Shown here one piece after another: positions 37,629 through 49,600 of a stretch of DNA of 64,000 nucleotides. The notes beneath the pieces are model-generated. The model saw only the letters and a list, made by a program, of their open reading frames with translations. It was not told the origin of the DNA and searched no databases. The translations under genes and the position numbers were made by a program. Origin of the DNA: Piper betle (Eukaryota; Streptophyta; Magnoliopsida; Piperales; Piperaceae). The stretch lies in contig JAURVB010012869.1 in NCBI GenBank assembly GCA_033002965.1, forward strand, positions 79,686 to 143,685, given 5' to 3'. How positions within the stretch are numbered: the stretch's first letter is position 1; each line of letters opens with the position of its first letter.

Positions 37629-37678
<50 letters not shown>
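37629..37678. repeat. TA microsatellite
   Basis: An uninterrupted (TA)n run of about 50 bases. Confidence 0.97.
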
Positions 37679-37681
<3 letters not shown>

Positions 37682-39318
37682 AGAAAAGGGTTAGAGACAT
37701 GTAAAAACCAGGTCAACTTAGAATTTAGCACCTGCCAGAAAACTTCTAGAAATTTTTAAAAATTAATAAATTTTATCTAAATATTTATAATCATATTAAT
37801 AGAACTATATAACATCTTACTGAAATTATAATTTATATTTATTTATTACCAATAATTATTTAAAAGAAAACTTAAAGAGTATAATTTTATTTGAATTAAT
37901 GAATCTTAAAATTTGATAAATTCTATTCAATTATTAAAATTTTTACTTATTAATACCTAATTAATTAATATATTACTTATTTTTAATATAAAATATAAAT
38001 TATTTTAATATTTGTATACAACCATTATTTTCTAACGCGTTTTTTACTGAAACGGAAGCTTTTTAATATTACTTAATGGTGGAAAAATTAAGATTAACTA
38101 CTAGAAAAGAGGAACATTTTTTTATAATAATAAAATTACTTTCTAAAATAAGATTTAAAAAAAAATTAAATGGCTGTTGACGGCTATGTTGGCAACCTTG
38201 CCACCTCACCCTGAGGCTAGAGGCTATCAGACTAGCCGCTCAGCCCTGAGCCTGGACGGAAGTCAAGGCCAACTAATTATTTTTTAGTTTTTCAGTAAAA
38301 AAACTCTTTTCTAAAAATAAAATATTTTTGTTACAGTTAGATACATATTCAAATATGGCAATTTATATTCGGCTTATTTTAAAACTAGTTATCTCAAACT
38401 TGATTTAATATAAAATTATATTTTTCTGAGCTCAGGTTGAGCAGCTTAAAATTATATTTTATGTGTTCAAAATTTTGATTAATCAAAGTTAATTGGACAT
38501 TTGGTTGCAATTTGGGAAATCATTTTTATTTAAAAATAGTCACTAACCCATATGATGCAGTGGACTATTATATAAAAATTATATAAAACAATTAAATTTA
38601 AATTTGATAATATGATAATTTTAAAATTAAAACATCATTCAAAGTAACAAAAGTAATATTTAAAGCCAAAATCATATTGAAATAATTTTTTTGTACACAT
38701 TTTTCCTGATTAAGATTAACAAGACACCACAAGCCCTATCTCAGATTAGAGATTCAACCTTAATCTCAGAATAGAGGCTTGTATTTTGAAGCCTGTTATT
38801 TAGCTAGCATGTAATTAGTAACAATACAAATACCACAACCTTAATATTTATATCAGTACTAAATATATATTAGAAAAAACAAAACAGAACCAATCCCAGA
38901 AGATGGGGCAGCATCCACAAAGTCTCACCTTAATCCTTTACTTCCTTGCAGTGAGATGTTAACTTGGGCAAAAGAAACATCATTCACGACTAGGATAACA
39001 ATGAAATGATAGAAGATGATCCAATCAACTTTCATCAGGCCATGAAGTTTTCTAATTCTCAAAAGTGGATTGATGTCATGAATGAATGAGACGACGTCCA
39101 TGAAAGCTAATGACGTTTGAGATCTTGTCGCATTTGCATAAATGTGCGAAGCCTATTTGTTGTAAATGAATATTTAAAACTAACAGGGATTTGAAAGGTG
39201 AATTTTTTCTCACGGATGGAGAAGATTTCAATGCACAACCTAAATCCCAAATCCTAGAGTGCACCGCGAGAGAAATTGTAATTTTTTTGAATTAAATATA
39301 GGTCGGCTCCTCTAAAGG
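37679..39318. other. AT-rich intergenic sequence with a small GC patch
   Basis: No gene is supported. 38150-38300 is a GC-richer patch bordered by A/T runs and resembles the core at 17400-17640 in word content. Confidence 0.35.
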
Positions 39319-39323
39319 AATGT

Positions 39324-40753
39324 TGTAACACCTCGATTTCGGTTCACTTAAGAACCGAATTAAAAATGTTACGATCGAGTCGAGTCATGTTTAAAGTTAT
39401 CAGTCGGTATGACTCGATCGATGAAATAGATCGAACAACCTTCTTAGTGTCATGAGAATGAGAAGACATTATTAAATATGCATCAAACACATCAAATATA
39501 AATAAAAGCAATAAAGTAAATAACTGCGTTGAGCTCAAGTGTGTGTAGCGTTTATCTGTCCTCCCACCAAAGTCGACTCAGGATTTGCAAGAACCTACAT
39601 ATATTATATGAAAAACGTCAGTAATGAATGTTACTGGTCCGAAAAATAACTAATACAATCTGGCAAATGGGTATTCCATTACCCACAGAAACTTATGAAA
39701 CTTCAAGATTGCCTCACACTGGGCGGTAAGCAAACATACTTAAGCAAGTGTCGGCTCGTATGCACGGCTCATAATCATATTCATACATACAACGCTTATG
39801 CCCTCACACCTTCCATATCACCCGCCACGGTACTGGAGTGGCAAAAGGAACAGTTAAGTTAGTGCCACATATTCTGGAAATGTGCTGCATTACGCAATAC
39901 CCTCATACACCGCACTACCTCAGGGTTTGAAGGAGTACTAGTGCGATTCATACATATCTCCATACTGCTCACTCTCTTATTCGTGAAATCTGTAAAAATA
40001 TATGTACTTATATAATATGCTTAGGAAAGAGGCTTATATCATATATTTCTGGAGCTTCGAGTTCGAAAACCAACAAGGGATCTCGTCCTTCTAGTTTTAT
40101 TAAACATGTGTAGAAAACACAGCTAAATAGCCCAACATTGAAGGGATGCAATAAAATGCCATCGATGTCGTCTTACATATAAAACACGATTAAACTCGAC
40201 ACGCAAGGGAGTCAAGCAGAGGGGAGAGTCCTACGGACCTGTGGTCCAAGCTCCAAGCAGTATCTGCACATCTACGGTGAGCTCGGACTCTCGAAACCTA
40301 CATCAGAACCCACTACTAAGTAAAATACTAATATCTCTATATGATGCATGTTCATGGTGTGTGCTCATATCATCAATACATCCTAATAAGAAAATAGAGC
40401 TAACAAGAATACAACTAGACACCTGGCACGTAAATCAAGACATAATAATAATAAATAAACAATTAAATACACACATAGATAATTAGGTAAATAATAAATA
40501 CATGAACATAAATAATACTCTAATGAAAAATAATATAATTATACTATATAATACATGATTAAGCACGAGTAAATATCATATATATATCTCGTGTTAGTAA
40601 ACATATAAATAATTAAATAATTAATAATTCTATAAATAAATAAATAAACAAATAGTTAATACTCATTAATCATGAATAATAATAATATCATAGTTATACA
40701 ATACAAGAATATATAATTAAACACAAATAAATATTCACGTACACGCAAGCAAA

Positions 40754-40790
<37 letters not shown>

Positions 40791-42380
40791 AATAAACATA
40801 AAATAAGACTAATATTAATAACTAAATATAATATTAATAATAACAAATAATCATGTAAACATTCATCATATACGATAAACATATAAATATAAATAAATAA
40901 ATAATAATGAATAAATAAATAAATAAATTATAATAAATAAATAATCATAACATTAAACATGCTAAATCATGTGAATATGCATTTAAACTAATATAGAAGT
41001 TCTCGAATTACCGAAAAATAATGCAAGAACAGGCAAAAATAATTGAAAATGAGTTGAACCAGACCGAACTTAGTTGAACCAGACCAAACTGAACTAAACC
41101 AACTCGGTCTAGGTTAACTGCTGGGCTGGGTTCGCTTGGGCTTGGACTGCGAACTCTGGCACGATCATGTAGATACGACCACGTGCGGGTGGATGCAGTC
41201 CACGGGCAAGCGGATTGTGAATTGGGCAAACAGGCAACCGGCTAGACAAAGGGCGATGATGCCCATTGCCGGAGAACGCTCGACGGTGGGATGGTTGGTC
41301 GCTATCGATCGGGATCGATGGAGGGGAGGATGAGGAACGTGATGGAGTGATGATCAATGGAGCCTGATGGCTGGTCGTCCAAAAAATGGACGGGAAGCAA
41401 TGGTATCACCGCTGGAGCGGCGATGTAGCTAGCCGCAATCGTGGCCATGGTGGAGGTCGATGACGGTCTGAAAGGGAAGATTTTGGCAAGGGGAAACTAT
41501 GTGGGTGGTCGATTGGCCGAAGGTTCTTTGTCGGTGCGCAGAAAAGACCCAAACAGTGGTGGTAGCGATGATGAATACTGATCAAAAACTCCCTCGTCAA
41601 CGACGACTTCGACGGTGGTGATGGTGACGGTGGGTATAGACCGATAGCCGACCATGAGGTGGTCACGGCCGTACTGATCCGGCGTCCGGAGGAGGATTGA
41701 GGTCTAGCGGTGGAGGAGTGAAGTGGGGTGGTCATGGTGTAAAATTTGAAAATCATGTACAATTCTAAAAGATAATTGGGCGGAAGCTAGGTTGAGTGGA
41801 TGGCCCAGATCTTGCCACATGGCACATTCTGAAACTCCGATAACTCATTGCCTAGTAGGGCCCACCTCCATGGACATATGCAATATATATATATATATAG
41901 ACAGAAAGCTCGGATCGAGACCGTCCACAGTCGCAAACTGACTCGAGTTTTAAAAGTGACTCTATAAGTAGGGGACCGAGACAAGAAGGTTAAATATGCC
42001 TAAAACCTTGAACTTAATCCAGATGGGCCCACATGGGCACAATCTAGTAATATGAAATTCTTATGTTGCTTGCAAATGAAATACCCAGAAAATCCCAAGC
42101 AGATACTAAACACTCTATCGGTCTAGATTTAGGCTTAAAATCCTGGCTAACTCATAAAAATTATATGTATACCTCGCGTATACACTAATAACTAATGCTC
42201 TATTGTATCATGACTGAAACTATTACTCAACCTCCATAACATGCTCATATGGCCATCTGTGCCTTATACTCATATTCATAAAATTGTTTTGGCTTGAGCT
42301 CGCTTGTATCGATTCGAGATTGCCTGAACTAAACAAAACTAAAATCAGGTAAAACCCTAAGCCGAAAGTGGGGTTTTACA
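39324..42380 (-). mobile_element. Solo LTR of a Tekay/Del-like gypsy element (3.06 kb)
   Basis: On the plus strand it begins TGTAACACCTCG and ends GGGGTTTTACA, a TG...CA unit flanked by a perfect 5-bp duplication, AATGT (39319-39323 and 42381-42385). There is no internal coding region, so it is a solo LTR left by LTR-LTR recombination. From left to right it holds a mixed part with 'gtatgcacggctc'-like text, a very AT-rich part with AATAAATA runs and a TA microsatellite (40756-40787), then a GC-rich part (41100-41700). The true element orientation is minus, judged from the polypurine tract preceding the related LTR at 46178. Open frames in the GC-rich part are not regarded as genes. Confidence 0.87.
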
Positions 42381-42385
42381 AATGT

Positions 42386-44490
42386 CTTATTTATAAAAAA
42401 CATTATATATTTTTTTCAAATTAGGGTTTTTATTTCATGCCTATCTCTTAATAGAGAATAAACACAAAATTTGGTGAAATAAACTCCTAATATTAAGTAC
42501 GTACAATAGAAAGAATATTTCATTATTTACAGTAAACCATACTATATTTTTCTTTGCAGTTAAAAAATCATAAATGCCTGAGATTTTGAGACATTCTTAA
42601 ATGTTTGATTACGATTATATGTTTATTAATTGTGGAGAATACTTACCTCCATGGTATAATTGACCACATTTAATTCAATCTGAGTATACCTCAGTTGCGA
42701 GCTTACAACCCTAGATAATACTTGCTACTTTGCCACTAAAAGTTACATGATTCATTAGCTAATGTTATAAATTGTGGTATATTAGAGATTGCTTAATGTT
42801 AGACTATTATCTAATGTGTGGAGATTCCCATATCACCTAATGGCAATGTCTAAGAACATGTATGTCTCAGCATCTCGTATGTTTATTACTTTAACTATAT
42901 GAAAAAGTCAAATATAAATAATTAACCATTGGCAAATGAAATGAGGTATTTTTCTTAGTGATGGTTGATTTCAATTCTGAGCCAACATGTTGGATCACTT
43001 TATAAGTGATATTCCACTCCATGTATACAATACAATTATCTAAAAGACAATCGATCATGTTAACAATTATTTTTTTGTTAATGAAAATATTAAATTTTTT
43101 ATCATTCTTGGAAACAAACTAAAAAGATGCATAAGGAAGAAAGATATGTGGCTTACGAGAGCCATGCCTTGTTGAGATATATATTTTAAGGAATGGGACT
43201 ATGGCAGTGTTAAATTCCATTCCATGTGTACATAGTGATCGTCGGCTGCAGCTAATAAAATCAAAGTGAGTGCATTCCAACCTGGGTAACTAACAAATTC
43301 TTCCTGCCCCTTTTCTCCAACCATCTTCTAATCGACACCTGGGGTGTTTTCCAGCTTGTGGACGCACAGATAAGGATCTCGCTTCCCAACAATGTGTACT
43401 TTATGCTCATTGACACCATGAAATTAATTATAGTCTCTATTCTTTCAAAAAAAAAACAATTTAGTTGTGCATTTTCAATAAGAGAATTGAGAAATAAGTT
43501 GGTGCCTGCGACTCGCTTTTATCTCCGCATCCAGCCCAACTTATGGAAAGTGCTGCCCATAGATTTTCGTCAAAGGGTACTTATGTAGCAGTTATTTCTG
43601 ATTTACGTGGAATGAGCTGGGAGAGTAGTTATTATATAGAATGGGCACCAGGGGTGGTTATCGGCCGAGTTAAATCAGGGGTGGTTATAGAATGGGCACC
43701 AGAGGTGGTTATCTGCCCATAGTACTTGAGTCGAGTTTTGCTTGGCTCAGGTTTGGTTAATTTGATTTGGAATTCTAATTAAGTAAAAAAGTATTTAAGT
43801 TGAGTGAGTTCGAATCGGGTTTAAGGTAGCTTAATTAGTATATATTGATACTATTTTTTTGTATAATTCATTTTAAAATTTAATTTTTAGTTAAAATATC
43901 TATAGTTTGACATAATTATATATAAAAGATAATTTAATCATATATAAGTTTATTTAATTTGATATCATATAATGATATTTTATAATTTGATTATATTTAT
44001 ATAAAGAAATTTAAGATAAATATGATAAAAAATCTTATTCCTTATTTAAAGTATCAAACTTCAAGTCGATCTAAGTTGTGTAAATACAAGCTCAAGCTTA
44101 ATTGGTTTAATATTGAGATGAGCTTCAAGCTAAGTTTTGTGAGCCACCAATTATCTTATACAAAGTTTCATTACCCCACCGTGACTCAGACAGATATCAT
44201 TACATCACTATAGATAGAGACATGATATCTGCCAACGTGAGGATTAGACACCTCATAGTTAGAATCCTCGAGCAGTGTGACTAATTTTCCACGAGAGATC
44301 TAGTCTTTTTCCATGGGTAGTTGTTAGGCCGCATACCTCACATCAACATAGTTTTTCTTTATGTTGTTAAGACTAGCACCGTACAGTACTCTAGAGTACT
44401 TGCTCGACTACCTAGTAGACCTTCGGGGGTGAGCTTAGGTTTTTCTCGCCGAGGTCATTGCATTTCAATCCCTATAGTTAGTGCCTTAGG
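42386..44490. other. Intergenic sequence with remnants
   Basis: No gene is supported. A 76-codon frame at 43358-43588 matches no family I know. 'atagaatgggcaccag(g/a)ggtggttat' occurs twice (43636-43663 and 43688-43713). 44220-44490 may already be internal sequence of the gypsy element whose LTR begins at 46178. Confidence 0.35.
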
Positions 44491-44494
44491 AGCT

Positions 44495-44668
44495 AGTATA
44501 GTGAGATGATTTGAGCATGCATGGTCAACATAGTAAGGCGATTCGAATATGCATGGTCAGTCTAGTGAGACGATTCAAGCATGTATGGTTAGTCCACTCA
44601 GATGATTCCACCATGTATGGCTTATTTTGCCAGATGATTTGATCATGTGTGGTCCATCCAGCCAGATT
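44495..44668 (+). repeat. Minisatellite of about 34-bp units
   Basis: Five imperfect units of 'gatgattt(g)agcatg(c/t)atggtcagtc(t/c)ag' follow one another. It lies in the tail of a gypsy element, upstream of its LTR. Confidence 0.75.
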
Positions 44669-44773
44669 AGTAGAGAGCTAGTGAGCTTCATCAGCATTTA
44701 GAGTTCCAGCTTCATGTTGATCTGTTTGGGCCGTGTGCAGCTAGCTTTCGATGAAGAGATACTAGTCTGCCAG

Positions 44774-46089
44774 TGATGTGAAAATTATAACGCAAGTGCA
44801 CGTGCCGAATCAAGTAATAAAATGATAAGAAAGTATCGTCCCACGAGGAATTATTACTAGAAATTTTCAGTGACCAAAATTAATTTAATTAATTATACTT
44901 AATTGAAAGAAAAATTCAAAGAGTGATTTAATTATAAACTAAAACTAAACTAATCTAAAATGCAATATTTAAATCAAATACTAACCTCAAGACGACAAAC
45001 CTAGGATTTTCAATATTACCTAGTGCTCTATATGATTAAAGTTATAACTTCTACCTATGAATTGCATATTTGGATTATTAACCACGGGAATTAATTATTT
45101 ATGACATCTCTTAGATTCACCATAAACTTATCACTCGCACCCAACTCCTATATCTCTATGAAATTGTGTATGCAAAATGATACTTTAAGTTTTGCCCTTA
45201 ACAGTTACCCAAGACATATGAGTATATCTCTATCTCATACGTGAATCACCTAAAATAGATGAACAAAAGCTATTTTATTCATTGACAAATTTAATCTTTC
45301 TATCTCTAGACAAGATCAAATCTCTAGATCAATCAATAGGTGATCAGGCTAATGATAACATTAATGCATAGAATAAAATAGATAATCCAACATCATAATC
45401 ACATAGATAAAAATTAATAACTTTTATTAATCCATGCACTAGTTGTTATTGAAAATCCTAGAAAAGAATTACTCCATAAAGTTTTCGATTAAACACAAGA
45501 AATTCATTTGTGATATGAAAGACATCGTTTAATTACAAAGAAAAGTAAATCAAAATAAAGAAAAACTCTTTTGGAGAAAGCGTCTTCTTCTTCTGATCCA
45601 AATTCTTCGTCTTCCTTCTCTTGTCTTTCGTGTCGTCTCTTAGCCGTCTAATGTTGTTCTCCTCTTTTTCTTCACAAGAGGACGTCCCCTTATATAGAGC
45701 TTCTCCGTGTTTATCCACAACTCTAAAGATCATTAAGAATATCTTACGAAGATCATGCTTATCCCTAACGTCCAAGGATATCCTTATCTCCAAAGATCTT
45801 TACAGCATATCTTCATGAAGATCACGCTTATCTCTAAGAAGATCTCGCTTATCCTTAAAGTAGTTGCTACAAACTCCCATTAGTTGGCTAAGGATCGTCT
45901 TCTAACTCTTATACCCTGTTAGAACAGCATTAATTAGCACTTTTTACAGCAAAATCACAATAATTTCTCGCATTATTAATAATATCTAATAAACTTCTAA
46001 ACTAATAAAATTGATATATAAACAACTCGAAACATGACAAAAACTCAATATAAAATGCAAATAATAATAACTCTTTTCCAGAGTTATCA
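44774..46089. mobile_element. Solo LTR-like insertion (1.3 kb) nested in the gypsy tail
   Basis: Begins TGATGTGAAAATTATAACGC and ends CCAGAGTTATCA (TGAT/ATCA inverted ends) with a perfect 5-bp duplication, GCCAG (44769-44773 and 46090-46094). It carries 'gcaagtgcacg' and 'gtatcgtcccacgagga', text common in dispersed plant retroelements. No coding region is present. The superfamily is not clear from the sequence alone, and orientation is unknown. Confidence 0.75.
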
Positions 46090-46094
46090 GCCAG

Positions 46095-46177
46095 CGAGAT
46101 GACATCTTTAGTTGAGTTCTCCGAATACAATTGATGTGAGAAATTTCGAGGGCGAAATTTTTATAAGGAGGAGAGGT
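46095..46177 (+). mobile_element. 3' internal end of a gypsy element, with polypurine tract
   Basis: The text 'gagaaatttcgagggcgaaa' followed by 'aaggaggagagg' directly before a TG-starting LTR matches the conserved 3' end of plant Ty3-gypsy elements, where the integrase frame ends and the polypurine primer precedes the 3' LTR. It fixes the orientation of the whole LTR family in this window. No intact pol frame lies upstream. Confidence 0.7.
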
Positions 46178-48765
46178 TGTAAAATCCCAGCTTTAGGTTA
46201 GGGTTTTACCAGCTTGCATTTTTGCCTGGTTCAGGCCAGTTCGAGTATGTTCGAGCAAACTCAAACCAGACTAGTTTTCAGATCATAAGTATGGGGCCCA
46301 GATGGTCATATGAGCATGTTATGGTGGTTAAGTATACCTGACATGCAGATGATAACTTTAGTATAGGCTATAACAGAACATGAGTTATCATTGCATACAA
46401 ATTTTTTTTCTATGGGTTAGCCAAGGTTGTAGGCCTAGAATTAGGCTGTTGCAGCATTTAATATTCATTTGGGATTTTCAGCATATCTCATTTGCATGCA
46501 TCACAAGGATTTCGTATCATCAGATTGTGCCCCTGTGGGCCCAGCTTGACTTAGATCTAGGTTTTCACCTGATTGAGTTGAGGGTTCTGAGGCTCATTTA
46601 GAGCATCTTACCTAATTCTTGCATATAGAGTCACTTTTAGGACTCGAGTCAGTTTTGACTTTGGACAGTCTCGATCCGAGCTTTCCGTCCATATGCATAT
46701 TGCATATACTCATAGGTGGGCTCGCTAGGCCACGAGTTGTCAAACATTCAGATCATCCCACGTGGCAAGATCTGAGCCATCCACATTAACCCTAGCTTTA
46801 CCATGTTATTTTTTAGAGATTTTCTACTATTTATAGAGTTTACACCCCTAGCACCGCAGCCACATCGGCTCACCACTGGCAAGTTGTAGCTCACCCCCAA
46901 CCACTAGACCTACTCCCCTAGGACCACCTCGTGATAGGCTTTCCGTCTGTACTACTCACGACCATCAGTGCCCCTACACTCACCAGTACGACTACCTATA
47001 TAGATTACCTTCATCGAAATCTTTATTTTGAGACCACCCACGACCACCGTTGTGGCCCCGATCGCCGGTGATGCCACCACAACCCTTGGCGATTCCGCCC
47101 CTTTTTTAGCTATTTTCCAGCTTGCCGGTAACCGGACTCCACCGATCGCCAGCACCATCATCTTTCTTGTCATCAAGGCTATCGATCTCAACTGACGGCA
47201 ACCCTAGCCACGCCGCCGTAAGCATTTTTCGGCGATAGGCGCCACCCGATCAGACCCGTATACCCACATTCGCGTCTGCCAGTTCAAGGCCTGTTCACCC
47301 GTTCTTGTCCACCTGCTTGCCTGTATCTATGTCTAGCATTACAAACCAGCTCAGCCAACCCAACCCACAAGTTTATCTAACCCAAATCGAGTTAACCCAG
47401 CCAACTTGGTTTAGCTCATTTTCAACTATTTTCGGTAATTCGAGAGCCCATATATTAGTTTAGATGCATATTCATTTTATTTGGTTTATTTTGATGTTAT
47501 AATTAATTGATTTTATTTATTTATTATTGTTTATTCTTTTTATTTAGATGTTTGTTGTATATGATGAGTGCTTATGTGATGATTTATTGTTATTATTGAT
47601 ATATTTGCTTATTAATATTAATCTTATTCATGTTTATTAAATTGTATTTATTTGTTTTTTTATTTATTTAATTATCTATGTGTTCGTTGCATGTATGCTA
47701 TTATTTATTTGTATTTAATTGTGTATTTTAAATTGGATAACTATGACTATGATATTATTATTAATGATTAATTAAAATTAACTAATTATTTATTTACTTA
47801 TTTATTTAGTGAATGATTATGTATTTAATTATTTAATTATTTATATGTTTACTAACACGATTATATGCGATATTTAGTCATGTTTAGCCGTGTATTTATA
47901 TAGTATATATTATTATTATTTTATGATTAGAGTATTGATTATTTTTTATGTATTTATTATTTATCTATTTATTCGTGAGTGTATGTATGTATTTATTTAT
48001 TATTTTTAATTAGTTATTTCTCTTATTATGTCTCAATTTGCATGCTTTATGTTTAGTTGTAGGTTTATTTAGCGAACTTCTTTAGTAGGAAGTACTAATG
48101 TTGTGAGCACATATTATGAGCATTCATTACATAGAGGTATCAGTATTTTATTTAGCATTGGGCTTCGATGTAAGTTTTAGTGTTCGAGTTCGCTATAAAG
48201 AAGATGCCACGCTTAGAGCTTGAACCGTAGGTTCGTTAAGACTCCTCTCACTTTTTATCGCTATACTCTATTATTGATTTGATTTTTAGATCGTACAATG
48301 TGTTAAGTGGCTATTTTATCAGACCCCACTTACCACGGGTCATTTAGACGTATTTTATTTTCATGATTAATAACCCTTGAGGATGAGACCCCTCAAGTCT
48401 GATTTCGAAAATAAAATCGACCACAAATTGCCTTTAGGCCTACTATATAAATCCATTCTCAGGCTTGTATATGTTTTTCTCTAGTTTTCGGTTAGATGTG
48501 AGACAGTGGAAAATCGACTATCGTGTCTTGAGATAAAGCGCGTGTTAGTCAAAGTGAGCTCTAGATTTGGTGAGCATTTGTTCCATTTCTGAGGGATCCT
48601 GACAACTCTACCTTTGAGTTCCTCAACTCTAGGGAGAAGTCTGTAGGTTTACAGGTACTGCAGCTCATATCTAGACTTGTGGTTTTAAAGGGTTATTGAA
48701 GGCACATGTCTGAGAGTACCTGACCTCTATACTAAGGGCCTGGAGTGATACAGAGGATATAGAGA
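46178..48765 (+). mobile_element. Gypsy 3' LTR, truncated (Tekay/Del-like)
   Basis: Begins TGTAAAATCCCAGC right after the polypurine tract. It shares, in order, the GC-rich block (46850-47290), the AT-rich block (47470-48060) and the block with 'ggatcctgacaactct' and 'cttgtggtt(t/c)(t/a)aaagggt' with the LTR at 49601 read in reverse. Homology ends near 48765, about 900 bp before the expected GTGTTACA end. Many substitutions show that it is older than the neighbours. Confidence 0.7.
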
Positions 48766-49600
48766 AACAATCCACGAAATCCAAGGAAGAAGATAAGAAG
48801 AAGGAGTAGATAAGAGAAGGCCGAAGAAGATTTTAGGCCATCAAATTCAGAATCAACCAAGGGGGAAGGTATGATTTGAAACAAGGAGTTTTGGAACTGT
48901 GAAACTCCCATAGAATTCTATAAATGATAGAGAAAAATAGAAGTGAAGGGGGGACACTCGTACGTTGAAAGAAAAAAAAAGAGAGAAGAGCAAAAGAAAG
49001 AAGTAGGAAAAGGGAGAAGGAAGGGGAGGAGCCCATCACTGGAGATCCATCTCCAATGACCCCCAAACCGACCAGATCAGAGTTTGGAGTGCCCTCGACG
49101 CAACTCTGCCGGAGAATCCCGCCGTCCCTGAAAAAGCTTTGAGAAGGTGCTAGCAAGAGTTGTGAAGTGCCATAAAGCTGCCCTCTTTTTGGCCTCTGTT
49201 CGGTTGATCGAAGCCATCACCGGCCACACTAACACGGCCACGGACACTCCTCAACACCGTCAACAAAACCGAGTCAAGATCCACCGCCACAAGAGTAAGA
49301 CTTCACCAAAAAACAACCTAGAAAACTCCTGTCGGAGCAACGAAGCAAAAAGTGTAGAAAAGTTGCCAACTTGAACACCTCCGTATGACCAGTCCAGGCC
49401 GCTGCTTGGCAAACCAACAATTCCACCAGACTCTCCTCAAAGAGAGGTAGCCATCGTCGCCGAAAAAGTCACCCAAAAGAGGTCCTCCAGAGCGGTGCTA
49501 GAGCAGCACGAGGCCAACTTCTCAGACTTTGTTCAACCGACCAGATCCATCGTAGGGCAAGCCACCGCCTCCAATCGATCACCCTTGTCTCCGGGGACAA
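48766..49600. other. Unassigned sequence split by two LTR insertions
   Basis: Purine-rich then coding-like sequence with no recognised family. If the LTRs at 49601 and 52546 are removed, this stretch joins 52306-52545 and 55098 onward, so it is the older target sequence. No intact gene is visible. A retroelement leader or LTR part is likely. Confidence 0.3.

Noticed and set aside
43358..43588. 76-codon frame, possibly a small protein
   Set aside because: No family resemblance, no nearby exon structure and AT-rich surroundings.
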